Shown here: positions 33,549 through 42,825 of the stretch, one piece after another
Layout of the letters: every line of letters begins with the position of its first letter
Numbering within the stretch: position 1 is the stretch's first letter
From: Paenibacillus elgii NBRC 100335
GTDB taxonomy: Bacteria; Bacillota; Bacilli; Paenibacillales; NBRC-103111
NCBI RefSeq assembly: GCF_004000865.1
Contig: NZ_BIMB01000028.1
Coordinates: forward strand, 1 to 64,000
Direction of reading: 5' to 3'
DNA: 64,000 nt
Made by a program: the position numbers and the translations under genes
Notes under the pieces: generated by a model
Told to the model about the DNA's origin: nothing
The model's input: the letters and a program-made list of their open reading frames with translations, nothing else
Databases searched by the model: none

Positions 33549-34115
33549 CTACAGTCCTTTGCCAACCGGCTGAATCGTTCTCAATACTTGTGCAGCGACC
33601 TTCGGGCTGATCGCGGACGCGATGACCCATTCCGCCAACTGTTGGGCGGCCAGGCAGCCGGCAGCGGTCGCGATTCTTCCGTCGCTGACGAAATCTTGGG
33701 CGACCACCTTCACGTTCATCTTCTCCAGCATTTTCCTTCGGGTCGGATACGTCGTCGCTTCTTTACCATCCAACAAGCCTAACGCCGCCAAAATGAGCGC
33801 CCCCGAGCACATCGAACCGATCCACTGCCTGTCCGGAGCCAGCTTGAGGCGGGCCATATACTCTGTGTCTTGAATCAGCTCCGGGACCAGTACCCCGCTT
33901 GTAAAGAGGACCGCGTCCATCTCTTGCAGTTCGTCGATCGTCCCCATCGTCTGGATCGGCAGCCCGGCATCGGATACGTGCGTATCCTTGGTCCCTACGA
34001 TCTTCACCTGCCAATCCTCCACGCCCGCGACGGAACGGACACGATTCAACAAATCCCACGGAAGAAACAAATCCAGATCGGTAAACCGATCAAAAATAAC
34101 CAAGGCAATTTTCAT
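33549..34115 (-). CDS. DJ-1/PfpI-family protein
   Basis: A 188-residue class I glutamine-amidotransferase-like protein. The nucleophile elbow is IGSMCSGALILAALGLLDGK with Cys103. The sequence resembles the isonitrile hydratase/AraC-N-terminal DJ-1 branch (VIFDRFTDLDLFLPWDLLNR). Possible roles are protein or glyoxal repair or hydratase activity; none is proven. It follows the siderophore permease gene by 37 bp on the same strand and may be the last gene of that iron-regulated operon. Confidence 0.8.
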   Translation of the reverse strand: MKIALVIFDRFTDLDLFLPWDLLNRVRSVAGVEDWQVKIVGTKDTHVSDAGLPIQTMGTIDELQEMDAVLFTSGVLVPELIQDTEYMARLKLAPDRQWIGSMCSGALILAALGLLDGKEATTYPTRRKMLEKMNVKVVAQDFVSDGRIATAAGCLAAQQLAEWVIASAISPKVAAQVLRTIQPVGKGL

Positions 34116-34152
34116 GCGACTCTCCCCTTCCCCTCATAAAGTAGAATAGCTC

Positions 34153-35166
34153 TCATCGCTTCGACTGACGCCAAAGCAAGTAAAGAAAATAAGGACCGCC
34201 GACGGCCGAAACGACCAGTCCGGCCGGAATTTCCATCGGCGGCACAGGTCCCCGGCCGAGCGCGTCCGCGACGAGAACGAGCAGCCCGCCAAGGAGCGCC
34301 GCCGTGGGGATCAAGATGCGATGGCGTCCCCCGACAAGCTGCCTGGCGGCATGCGGCACAATCAGTCCAACGAACCCGATCGTGCCCACCACGGCTACGG
34401 CCGAACCGGTCAGCGCGACGGCCATCGCCAGCAGAGACGCCCGCAGAAGCTCGACTTTGACGCCGAGTCCAAGGGCGACCGGGTCGCCGAGGCGGATCAC
34501 GTCCAAATGAACGGCCAGCAGCCAGGCGAGCGGAATAAGAAGCAGCATCCAAGGCAGCACTTGCAGCACCTGGTCCCATGACCTGCCCCACAAGCTTCCG
34601 CTGAGCCAGATGAGCGCCGTGTTCACGTTGGGCGTCGCCCGCGACACCAGCAGGTGAATGCCCGAGGAGCAAAACGCGCTGACGGCCACCCCCACCAGCG
34701 CCAGCCGGACGGGAGCGACGCCTCTGCGATAAGCAAGCAAATACACGGCAAATGCGGCGGCAATACCGCCGCCGAAGGCCGCTGCCATGAGCGCGGAGGG
34801 CGCTGACAGCGGCAGCAGCAGCGTCACGACGACCGCAGCCAGCCCCGCGCCTCCTGTAATGCCGAGCGTATCGGGAGCGGCGAGCGGATTGCGCATGACG
34901 CCTTGGGCGATGACGCCCGCGACGGCCAGACCGGCGCCGGCCAGCAGCGCCAGCGCGATGCGCGGGAGCCGGTAGTCGAAAATGATCGAAGCCGTGTTCG
35001 GGTCGCCTTGGCCGACGAGCGACGCCAGGATCGGCCCGATCCCGAGCTTTGCATCCCCGATGCCGATATTGGCTATGGCAAGAAGCAGGGTCGCGAGCGC
35101 CAGCAGGCCGAGGACGCCGGCGTTTCGCCGTCTGCCTGCCGCAACCGGAGCATGCTGTCCGTTCAT
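34153..35166 (-). CDS. Siderophore ABC transporter permease, FecD-type
   Basis: A 337-residue FecCD-family inner-membrane permease with about nine to ten helices. Family motifs are LPRIALALLAGAGLAVAGVIAQGVMRNPLA split around the first loop, the coupling-region signature ALGLGVKVELLR and GLIVPHAARQLVG. Its ATG overlaps the stop of the next permease gene (ATGA). It would form a heterodimeric channel with the partner permease for ferric-siderophore uptake. No ATPase gene follows, so a shared FhuC/YusV-like ATPase encoded elsewhere is likely. Confidence 0.88.
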   Translation of the reverse strand: MNGQHAPVAAGRRRNAGVLGLLALATLLLAIANIGIGDAKLGIGPILASLVGQGDPNTASIIFDYRLPRIALALLAGAGLAVAGVIAQGVMRNPLAAPDTLGITGGAGLAAVVVTLLLPLSAPSALMAAAFGGGIAAAFAVYLLAYRRGVAPVRLALVGVAVSAFCSSGIHLLVSRATPNVNTALIWLSGSLWGRSWDQVLQVLPWMLLLIPLAWLLAVHLDVIRLGDPVALGLGVKVELLRASLLAMAVALTGSAVAVVGTIGFVGLIVPHAARQLVGGRHRILIPTAALLGGLLVLVADALGRGPVPPMEIPAGLVVSAVGGPYFLYLLWRQSKR

Positions 35167-36212
35167 TCGTCGTTCCCCTCCTTGCGCCTGCGGCGGGCCA
35201 AATAAATAAAATACGGCGTGCCGATCAGCGCCGTGACGACGCCAACCGGCGTCTCATACGGAAACAGCACGAAGCGGGAGGCGAGGTCCGCGAGCAGCAG
35301 CAGCACCGCCCCGAGTAGAGCGGACAGCGGGATCACCGCCCGATAGTCCGCGCCGGTCAAATAACGCGCGATATGCGGCACGATCAGCCCGACAAAGCCG
35401 ATCGGACCGGCGACGGCTACGGACACGCCGGCCAGCAAGATCACAACAAGCGTGATCTTGCTCCGGGTCTTCCAGACACGCTGGCCCAGTCCCCGGGCCA
35501 TGTCTTCGCCCAAGTTGAGGATGGAGGCCGAGCGCCCGAGCGCGAAGGCGACGGCAAGCGCGGGAACGCCCCACCAGAGGAGCGTTTGGACATGCTCCCA
35601 CCTCCTCCCTGACACCGATCCTGCGAGCCAGAACAGCACGCTATCGGTTTTCGTTTCGTTGAAAATCAGCAGTGCCTGCGTCGCCGCCGACAGGATCGCT
35701 TGGATGGCCACTCCCGTCAGCGCCAGGTTGACCTCCATATGAGCTCCTTTAAAGGCGGAAGCCATCGCGAAGACGACAACCGCCGCTGCGGCTCCCCCTG
35801 CGAAAGCGGCTGCCACCGTATATCCGCCCGTCACAAACGGATACGTGACGGCCACAAAGACGACCGCCACCGATGCCCCGGCGTTGATCCCGAAGACGCC
35901 CGGCGAAGCAAGCGGATTGCGCGTCACGGCTTGCATCAATGCGCCCGCGACGGCCAGATTCGCCCCGACAAGCGCCGTGACAACCGTGCGGGGAATCCGG
36001 ATGTTCCGGATAATACTGTGTGTCCGCGACCCGTCCTCGTGAAGCAGCGCGGTCAGAACGGACGAGATCGGCATCGACGTCGAGCCTACGGCAACGGACA
36101 GCAAGAGCGCCACCGTCAGCAGCACGAAACCGGCTGCGGCTACCAGAGCGATCCGGGCCGCGCGTCTGCGGACCGCTCTTGTTTCCGTATGCGGCTGTAC
36201 GGAATAATCCAC
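35163..36212 (-). CDS. Siderophore ABC transporter permease, FecC-type
   Basis: A 349-residue FecCD-family permease. An N-terminal Arg-rich cytoplasmic end leads to about ten helices with RIPRTVVTALVGANLAVAGA, ARGLGQRVWKTRSK (coupling helix) and GLIVPHIARYLTGADYR. It is 61 bp downstream of the binding-lipoprotein gene and coupled to the second permease gene. Confidence 0.88.
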   Translation of the reverse strand: MDYSVQPHTETRAVRRRAARIALVAAAGFVLLTVALLLSVAVGSTSMPISSVLTALLHEDGSRTHSIIRNIRIPRTVVTALVGANLAVAGALMQAVTRNPLASPGVFGINAGASVAVVFVAVTYPFVTGGYTVAAAFAGGAAAAVVVFAMASAFKGAHMEVNLALTGVAIQAILSAATQALLIFNETKTDSVLFWLAGSVSGRRWEHVQTLLWWGVPALAVAFALGRSASILNLGEDMARGLGQRVWKTRSKITLVVILLAGVSVAVAGPIGFVGLIVPHIARYLTGADYRAVIPLSALLGAVLLLLADLASRFVLFPYETPVGVVTALIGTPYFIYLARRRRKEGNDE

Positions 36213-36273
36213 TAGTACCCGACCCCTTCGCTATCGAATCTGCCGAACTTGTACCAAGCGTATGAGGCCAAGG

Positions 36274-37299
36274 TCATTTGGCTGCGAATAGCAGCTTATC
36301 CGCCTGGTCGATCATCACATTCGCCCCCTGCACACTGCGGCGGAGCGACCAAGCGTACCGGTCCACCTCGTATACCTGCTTGTTCTTCACCGCCTTGAGG
36401 TCCTTCCACAGCGGGTCTTTCTCGATAGGCCGGCCACCCTCTTTGTCACGCTTGTCGCTCTCGGCGGACATCAGTACGATCGTGTCAGGATCGATCTCAA
36501 GAAGCTGCTCAAGTGTCAAATTGGCGTTCGTCGAAGTAGACGCGTATTTCGAAGCATCCTTCAACGCATACGTATACCCGAATTGCGTCAGCAGCTGCGA
36601 GGCGAAAAATTCCGGACTGCGTACGGCGATTTCGTTGTTCGTATTGCCGATGAGCAGCACGCTCGGCTTCCCTTGCGGCGCCTTGGCCTGCAGCGCTTTG
36701 AGCTTGGTCTTGTGAGCTTCGATCACCTTCTCCATCTCGCTGCGTTTCCCGACAGCGTCGGCGACCGTAAGCGCCGTCTTCAGCGTATCGTCGTAATCGG
36801 CGTTCAAGTTTTTCAAGGCGATCGTCGGCGCGATTTTGGACAATTCCGCATACACATTTTTATGCCGGTCCGTGTCCGCAATAATCAGATCGGGCTGCAG
36901 CATTTTGATCTTCTCCAGGCTGGGCTGCGCGCGGGTGCCTACCGGGGTGTAGCCCTCGATTTTTTTCAGCACCTCAGCAGCGATCAGGTTCGGTTTATTG
37001 TCGTCGGCGACGCCGGCCGGCTTCACGCCGACATCCAGCAGCGCGTCAATGAAGCCCAGCTCCAGCACGACAATCTTCTGCGGAGAGCTTGGAACCGGCG
37101 TTTCGCCAAGGTCATGCTTGATGGTTATCACGGCAGCGGAGCCTGCGTTTTTCGTCTCGGCCGATGCGGATTTCGTCTCCGTTGAAGCGGATTTGGCTTC
37201 GGCCGGCTTATCCGGCGTGCCTTCCTTGGAGCAGCCAAACAGCAAGGCGCTGATCAAGGCGACAGTAGCAATCAGAAAAAGTGACTTAAGAAGTTTCAC
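36274..37299 (-). CDS. Iron-siderophore substrate-binding lipoprotein
   Basis: A 341-residue class III periplasmic-binding-type lipoprotein. The lipobox LLFGC gives lipid-modified Cys23, followed by a Lys/Ser/Glu/Ala-rich linker (to about 50) with repeated K-S-A-S-x-E-T units. The two lobes contain KIVVLELGFIDALLDVGVKP and PDLIIADTDRHKNVYAELS. It is of the FeuA/YfiY/FecB type. I use the GTG at 37299 (GGGG upstream), which gives a standard signal peptide; longer frames run through the promoter. The Fur box at 37369-37387 indicates iron repression. Confidence 0.88.
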   Translation of the reverse strand: MKLLKSLFLIATVALISALLFGCSKEGTPDKPAEAKSASTETKSASAETKNAGSAAVITIKHDLGETPVPSSPQKIVVLELGFIDALLDVGVKPAGVADDNKPNLIAAEVLKKIEGYTPVGTRAQPSLEKIKMLQPDLIIADTDRHKNVYAELSKIAPTIALKNLNADYDDTLKTALTVADAVGKRSEMEKVIEAHKTKLKALQAKAPQGKPSVLLIGNTNNEIAVRSPEFFASQLLTQFGYTYALKDASKYASTSTNANLTLEQLLEIDPDTIVLMSAESDKRDKEGGRPIEKDPLWKDLKAVKNKQVYEVDRYAWSLRRSVQGANVMIDQADKLLFAAK

Positions 37300-37368
37300 G
37301 TTATGTATCCCCTTTGCGTAGGTATAATCTTCCGGTCGGCACTCATTATAGCAAATCATCGTTATAGT

Positions 37369-37387
37369 GACAATGATTATCATTATC
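37369..37387. promoter_or_regulatory. Fur box upstream of the siderophore uptake operon
   Basis: GACAATGATTATCATTATC matches the classical 19-bp Fur consensus GATAATGATWATCATTATC at all but one position. It lies 70-88 bp upstream of the GTG start. Confidence 0.85.
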
Positions 37388-37536
37388 ATATAAATTCCCG
37401 TAACTTTTCCTCCCCGCACTTCGCGCCCGCTGTGGTCTGGAAATTTTTTCGAAAAAGGGTTTCCCCTGCAAACGCCGAATAGTTTAAGAGAGGAAGCCCA
37501 CACCCCTAACATACATTTAGTAAGGAGGTATTTCCC

Positions 37537-39189
37537 TTGAATTCAACCGCCCGTCTGGGCAAATCTCTGATGCTCCTATCCTTGGCGCTGATGCTATGGT
37601 GTATCGGTCTTACAATTCCGGTACCCCAAGCGCAAGCGTCCTCCTATTCTTACGAGGCGGCTCCCAAAGGAACCGTCGGCGTCACCAAGCCGAATCTCAC
37701 GTTTTATTTCGATACCGATTTGACCTTTGCGCCTTCGTCTTACACCATGACGCTGAACGGGCAGAGCGTGCCTGCCAGTTACGACCATGACAAAGGGACA
37801 TTCACCTACACGCCCGACAAAGACCTTGCGCCCGGAAATTACACCGTGCAAATGTCGATCACCTATCCCGGCTATAAGCCTATCGAGCAATCGTGGTCGT
37901 TTACCGTAGCGAAAGACGCGATCAGCCGTTTCGAAGCCCCTGCTCCGGAGGATCTGGCCGGACTCGCCGCCATTAACGACTACCGGGTGCTGTACGGACT
38001 TCCCCAGCTTCAAATGAACGATCGGCTTCTCGCAATGGCGAAGGCGCATGCAAAATATTTGGATGCGAATAAAATCGCCCAAGACGATAAAAGCGCGGAG
38101 AGCTTGCACAATCAGAACCTGAACAAACCCGGATTTTTCGGCCAATCGCCGCGGGAACGCGCCGCTTACTACGGGTATTCGGCCAAGCTCGGGGAAGACG
38201 CCGCGTATCACGTGGGATCGATCGGTGAGACGGTCGACGTACTGTTCGACGCGCCGTATCATCGTTCCCCTTTCTTAAATCCGGATGCCAAAGAAGTCGG
38301 TATTGCTAAAATAGGCGATTACACGATCATCGAATTCGGTTTCGGATCAAGCGAAAATTCGCCGATCGTCGTCTCGCCGGCGGACGGGGAGCGGTATGTG
38401 CCGACGTCCTTTGACGGGAACGAAGCCCCGGACCCGCTGCGTATGCATACAGACGGCAATTACCCCGTCGGCTACCCGATCATGGCCCAATATTTCGGTG
38501 AAAATGTGGACAAAATCAAGCTGCTGAGCGCCGAACTGACCGATAACGCCAAGCAGAAAATCGACTTGTTCGCGAATTCGCCCGAAAACGACGACAAATT
38601 GGCCAATGCCGTTATCGTGCTACCGCGCAAGCCGCTGCAAGCGGATCAGACTTATCTCGTCAAGCTGAGCCTGCAGGTGACCAAAAAAGACGGCACCACG
38701 ACGACCGAGTCGAAAGAATGGAATTTCACGACGGAGCCGCTGCCGCAGCTCGGAAAAACGAAGCTGCACCGCAATGCGTCCGATTACCTCAAACAGGCGG
38801 TCACCGTGCTGCCGACTCAGCGTAAAGCCAGCTTCGGGCTGGATGATAGCAGCTATACGGTCGACGGCGTCTCCTTCCCGATGCAGCGGACGCCGGTCAT
38901 CGTCGACGGCTCCTCGTACTTGTATATCCGCGATCTGGCCGCGGCGCTCGGTGCGAACGTGGAATGGGACGAGCAGCAGCGCGCGGCGGTGTATACGAAA
39001 GGAACGCTTAAGGTCACGCTATACACGACGAGAAACGCCTACGAAGTGAACGGCGACCTGCGGCAAACCGATACGCCTGCCCGACTGGTTGGCGACAACA
39101 CGATGGTCCCAGTCCGCCTGCTGGCCGAAGTGCTGGGGGCCAAAGTAGATTACGCCGAAGCTACGCGGACGGTTATGATTACTTACTGA
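37537..39189 (+). CDS. Secreted Ig-like/CAP/stalk-domain protein
   Basis: A 550-residue exported protein with signal peptide ending near AQASS (about 35). An Ig-like (SLAP/Big-type) domain (about 38-125) is followed by a CAP/SCP domain (about 135-270; AAINDYRVLYGLPQLQMN, MAKAHAKYLDAN). Then comes a second beta domain (about 280-400) and a C-terminal stalk (copper amine oxidase N-terminal-like) domain (about 440-550; IRDLAAALGANVEWDEQQR, VPVRLLAEVLGAKVDY). It probably acts at the cell wall or outside; the ligand is unknown. The TTG at 37537 follows AAGGAGG. Confidence 0.82.
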   Translation: MNSTARLGKSLMLLSLALMLWCIGLTIPVPQAQASSYSYEAAPKGTVGVTKPNLTFYFDTDLTFAPSSYTMTLNGQSVPASYDHDKGTFTYTPDKDLAPGNYTVQMSITYPGYKPIEQSWSFTVAKDAISRFEAPAPEDLAGLAAINDYRVLYGLPQLQMNDRLLAMAKAHAKYLDANKIAQDDKSAESLHNQNLNKPGFFGQSPRERAAYYGYSAKLGEDAAYHVGSIGETVDVLFDAPYHRSPFLNPDAKEVGIAKIGDYTIIEFGFGSSENSPIVVSPADGERYVPTSFDGNEAPDPLRMHTDGNYPVGYPIMAQYFGENVDKIKLLSAELTDNAKQKIDLFANSPENDDKLANAVIVLPRKPLQADQTYLVKLSLQVTKKDGTTTTESKEWNFTTEPLPQLGKTKLHRNASDYLKQAVTVLPTQRKASFGLDDSSYTVDGVSFPMQRTPVIVDGSSYLYIRDLAAALGANVEWDEQQRAAVYTKGTLKVTLYTTRNAYEVNGDLRQTDTPARLVGDNTMVPVRLLAEVLGAKVDYAEATRTVMITY

Positions 39190-39225
39190 TGGGGCGACCC
39201 TGTCAGAGCCAAACCCATCCATGCA

Positions 39226-39267
39226 AAAGGCACCGCATCCTGCCAAAACAGGAGCGGTGCCTTTTTT
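39226..39267. terminator. Bidirectional terminator
   Basis: AAAAGGCACCGC / GCGGTGCCTTTT stem with T-run, between the CAP/stalk gene and the convergent coiled-coil gene. Confidence 0.85.
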
Positions 39268-39276
39268 ATGCGCCGT

Positions 39277-41361
39277 CTATTCGTCTTCGTCTCCGCTATC
39301 CCCTCCGCCGTCATCGTCATCGGAAGCACGGGAAGTGCGAGAGGAACCGGAAGAGCCGGAGGAACCGAAGAATCCTGAGCTCGAGCTTGATGCGCTTGCC
39401 CGGCGTGCCGCCGCTACTCTTCGTTCTTCTTCGATTTCCCGCCGATACAGCCGTTTCATCTCGCTTATAATTTTATCCATATCATGACATTCATGGACAG
39501 CCTCGATGTAGCGGCCTCCGGCAATAAGGCCTTCTACGCGCTGAATAACGGATGTATGAGGAGCGTCGAACCTTCGAACCTCGATCCTGGATCTTACCTT
39601 GGCGCGTGTGGAGCGGTAGCTCGATTGCGCTTGACCAAGCGCTTTTTCCGCCTGCCGCTTCTGATCCAGCCTCTGCTTGACGGTTCCGGCAAACTCATTG
39701 GCGAGATCGGTTAGGCGGACAACATGCTGCTCAATCGCTCCGAGACGATAAGGCGGGACGAACAGCCGCTGATTCAGCTCGTTATTTAACGATTCCGCCC
39801 TTGCGAGCACCATGTCGACCTGGTCCGCCACGAGGAAGCGCAGATGGTTTTGTTTCACCTGCTTCACTGCCGCGTCAAGCGCCGACCACGCCTGCTCCTG
39901 TCTGCTTTTCAAGCTGCCGTAGCCCCGATCCAACTGCTCAATGGCGCTGCGGCAATTCCGCTGCATCTCCTCGGCCTCGCGCAGCCGTGCGAGCATGTCG
40001 TCCAAAGCGTGTCTGGCGGTATCGTAATCCTGGTGCTCGTCGTCGGATCGCCGTTTCACCTCGGGCAACTGCTGTTCCATCTGCTTCACATGCCGATCGA
40101 TTGTCACGTAACGCTCCCACATGTCCTGCCAATGCTCTTGAGCGTAGCATTGGCGCGTTCTCGCAAGCGCCGGCGCGAGCGCCGCGTCCGTTGTCCGGTA
40201 TTCCCACAGCTTCTTCTGCACAAGCTGAATGTCTTTCGGGTTCTGCTGGCGGAACGCCGCATGCCGCTGCGTCATCTCAACCGCAGCCTTTAAAAGGGCG
40301 CTGACTTGGGCAGCGGTGGTTCTAACCTGTTCAAGGCTGCCGGCCTTGAGATTTTCCAGCATGTCCTCCGACAGCCTCCGGGCCTCGGCAAGGCTCCCGT
40401 AAGGATCGATATGAAGCAGATTTAAACAATGCTCTTCCACAAGCTTCTTCACTTTGGCCTCAGCTTGGTTCACCCGGCCCGGGAAAGCCCGGTATTCGTT
40501 CAGATAGACGCCAATGTCCTTCACGTCCCGGCTGATGCTTTGCAGCCGGGCTTCGGCTTGCGACGCAATCCGCTGCGCTCCGACCGGGTCGGGCCGCGCC
40601 GCATCGGACGCTTGCTTCAGCTCCTGCCGGAGCCGTTCCAGCTCTTCGTACGTTTGGTTCAGCGGAAATGCAAGCTCCGCTGTCCGGCTTTTCGCTTCGG
40701 CTTCTACGGCGACACGCTGATCGGTAAGCCTCTGAAGCTGCGGCGATAGGGCTTGGGCCGCTTCCAGAACGCGGCGGACCTCGGCATGAACCTCCTTGAA
40801 GGACGCCCTCAACCGCTTGAGTTCGCCCTTCGAATCACGGATAAACCGCGAGAGCTTGACGAAGTGGAGAAAGAAAATTTTCGTTTCCGTTAACACAGTC
40901 AACCGCCGGCTAACAGCCACCGTAAGGTTAGCCAGCCGCTCGTCTGCTTGCTTCACGATCGATTCGGTGCTTCCCCTTGCATTCCCTTCGTAAGGTCTTA
41001 ACTCTTCCACCGCGCTCATCATGTTTACCAGCAGACGCTGCGCCCCACGGCGAAGCCTTCTGACCCTCAGCTTGTAGACAAGTCCGCAGCCGAGTACGAC
41101 AAGTAAAACCAGTACCGTACCCAGCACCAGGAAGAACGTACCGGCAGAAATGGTAATCTTCCCTGACTGCGGGGCATCCGCCGGAGCAGGAACCGAAGAC
41201 GGCGTTTCCTGCGGTTTCTCTGCAGGCGGCTGTACCGCCTGATCAGGCTTGGCCGGAGCATTCTCCGAAGGCACGCCGCCTGCAGGAGCCGGGTCGGCCA
41301 GCGCGTTCTGGTGAACCAGCAACCCTAACGCCAGCATGACGCCGAGTAGTATTTTTTTCAT
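39277..41361 (-). CDS. EzrA-like coiled-coil membrane protein
   Basis: A 694-residue protein with signal-like N-terminus, a Pro/Ala-rich spacer (about 23-66) and one membrane helix (about 72-92). A long, mostly helical Gln/Glu/Arg-rich region follows (about 100-640). The C-terminus is low-complexity: a Ser/Gly run, then Asp/Gly/Glu. It resembles proteins annotated as septation ring regulator EzrA in Paenibacillus, but the topology (cleavable-looking leader plus internal helix) and the acidic Ser/Gly tail differ from classical EzrA. The tail recalls TPM-domain proteins. The function is uncertain. Confidence 0.6.
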   Translation of the reverse strand: MKKILLGVMLALGLLVHQNALADPAPAGGVPSENAPAKPDQAVQPPAEKPQETPSSVPAPADAPQSGKITISAGTFFLVLGTVLVLLVVLGCGLVYKLRVRRLRRGAQRLLVNMMSAVEELRPYEGNARGSTESIVKQADERLANLTVAVSRRLTVLTETKIFFLHFVKLSRFIRDSKGELKRLRASFKEVHAEVRRVLEAAQALSPQLQRLTDQRVAVEAEAKSRTAELAFPLNQTYEELERLRQELKQASDAARPDPVGAQRIASQAEARLQSISRDVKDIGVYLNEYRAFPGRVNQAEAKVKKLVEEHCLNLLHIDPYGSLAEARRLSEDMLENLKAGSLEQVRTTAAQVSALLKAAVEMTQRHAAFRQQNPKDIQLVQKKLWEYRTTDAALAPALARTRQCYAQEHWQDMWERYVTIDRHVKQMEQQLPEVKRRSDDEHQDYDTARHALDDMLARLREAEEMQRNCRSAIEQLDRGYGSLKSRQEQAWSALDAAVKQVKQNHLRFLVADQVDMVLARAESLNNELNQRLFVPPYRLGAIEQHVVRLTDLANEFAGTVKQRLDQKRQAEKALGQAQSSYRSTRAKVRSRIEVRRFDAPHTSVIQRVEGLIAGGRYIEAVHECHDMDKIISEMKRLYRREIEEERRVAAARRASASSSSSGFFGSSGSSGSSRTSRASDDDDGGGDSGDEDE

Positions 41362-41460
41362 CCTTCCACCTCGTCCGCATCGGTGTTATAGGAAGATTAT
41401 ACTAGAAACGGAGGCAGGCCAACATCCTTTTTTGTCGGATTATGGCACTGTTAGAGCAAC

Positions 41461-41484
41461 AAAAAAGGCACCCGAAGGCGCCTT
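41461..41484 (-). terminator. Terminator of the AI-2E-type transporter gene
   Basis: On the minus strand AAGGCGCC-TTCG-GGTGCCTT followed by a T-run, with a stable UUCG tetraloop. Confidence 0.75.
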
Positions 41485-41529
41485 GTCTTAAGTTTCAAGC
41501 TTTATGACTTTACCCAACCAGCTTCCCGC

Positions 41530-42549
41530 TCATCCCTTGCCAGAGCGTTCATCCACGTTCACGTCGAGAATGTCCAGCAGGAAGACGAACACCGGAATCC
41601 CGATAATGAGCCCCCATACCCCGAAATAATGCTCAGAGAAGATGAGGATGATGAACGTATAGAACATCGGCAGATTCGTTTTGGACGACATCAGCTTCGG
41701 GTTCAGGAAATACCCTTCCAGGAAATGCAGGATGGTAATCATCACGATCACATAGATGACCATCAGCAGGCCGCCCAGCGTATAGCCGATAATGCAGAGC
41801 GGAATAAGTGAAATAATAACGCCCGCCACCGGGATCAAACTGAGCAGGAACACCATGATCGACAGCGCGAACAAGTACGGATACCCCAGTATCCATAACC
41901 CAATCGCAGTAAAAATCGTATTGAACACGGCGATCAGCAGCTGCGCTTCGATCACCTTGCCGAAGGAAAGCACGAACTTCCGGCCGAAATACTCCAGCTC
42001 GTTATAGAGCCAAGCGATTTTGCTCGTTTTAAATTTCGAGGTGAATCGGACGATGCGGTTCTTTTCCAGGATGAAGAAGAGGCTGAGCAGCAGCGCGAAA
42101 ATAAATGTCGTTCCCCAGTTGCTGATCTTGAGCACATATTCGAAGCCTTGCTTCACATACGATTGCAGATTCAATTCCTTCAAGATGCCCGCGATCCATC
42201 TGGACAGCTCATCATCCGGGTGAGGCGAGTTCATCAGTGAAAACACGACGTCGTACAGCTGTTTGATTTGGACGATAACCTTGGGCAGATTGTGAGCGAT
42301 CGCCCAGCCCAACAGGCCGCAAATGATCAAATACAGCAAGATCACAACGGTCTTGCTGTTGATCCGGATGAAACGGTTCAACTGCGCCGTGACATACCCT
42401 TGCAGACGGTACATGATGAAGGTGAACAGGAAGGTCAGCAGCACCAAATTCAGCATATCCCGAATTTGGAACAGCAAAAAGCAAACTATGAGCAATATGG
42501 CGAATCTTCTTACCGTCAGGTTGGTAAACATCGTTTTAAGCCATTCCAT
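41530..42549 (-). CDS. AI-2E/PerM-family membrane transporter
   Basis: A 339-residue member of the AI-2E transporter (UPF0118) family with about seven to eight helices. The conserved C-terminal block ALSIMVFLLSLIPVAGVIIS, then FLEGYFLNPKLMSSKTNLP and FGVWGLIIGIPVFVF, is diagnostic. Some members are Na+/H+ antiporters or autoinducer-2 exporters; the substrate here is unknown. The ATG follows CAGGAGATTAAATGT. Confidence 0.85.
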   Translation of the reverse strand: MEWLKTMFTNLTVRRFAILLIVCFLLFQIRDMLNLVLLTFLFTFIMYRLQGYVTAQLNRFIRINSKTVVILLYLIICGLLGWAIAHNLPKVIVQIKQLYDVVFSLMNSPHPDDELSRWIAGILKELNLQSYVKQGFEYVLKISNWGTTFIFALLLSLFFILEKNRIVRFTSKFKTSKIAWLYNELEYFGRKFVLSFGKVIEAQLLIAVFNTIFTAIGLWILGYPYLFALSIMVFLLSLIPVAGVIISLIPLCIIGYTLGGLLMVIYVIVMITILHFLEGYFLNPKLMSSKTNLPMFYTFIILIFSEHYFGVWGLIIGIPVFVFLLDILDVNVDERSGKG

Positions 42550-42825
42550 ACATTTAATCTCCTGTTCCGCCGGAATAAGGAATAAAACTTCCCATGCAGT
42601 ATACGAAGCAAAGGGAACGAAAGTTTCAGGGAAACGCGCCCGATTGACATAAATATTTCAAAAGGCAAAGAGACAGCACGGGAACGTGTCCCGCTGTCCG
42701 GGCTTGCGTGCCCTAGGAAAAAGAACATCATAAGATCCCGCGGCCCGTCAACGTGAGGATCGCCTTCTTCCACGGCTTCATTAGCTTTTATCGTCCTTTT
42801 TTCGTTTTTTATTCAGTTTTGTTGT
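42550..42825. other. Spacer with GC-rich hairpin
   Basis: No gene seen. GACAGCaCGGGA / TCCCGcTGTC forms a hairpin at about 42670-42697, perhaps a terminator remnant of the lipoprotein gene; a T-rich stretch follows near 42790. Confidence 0.35.
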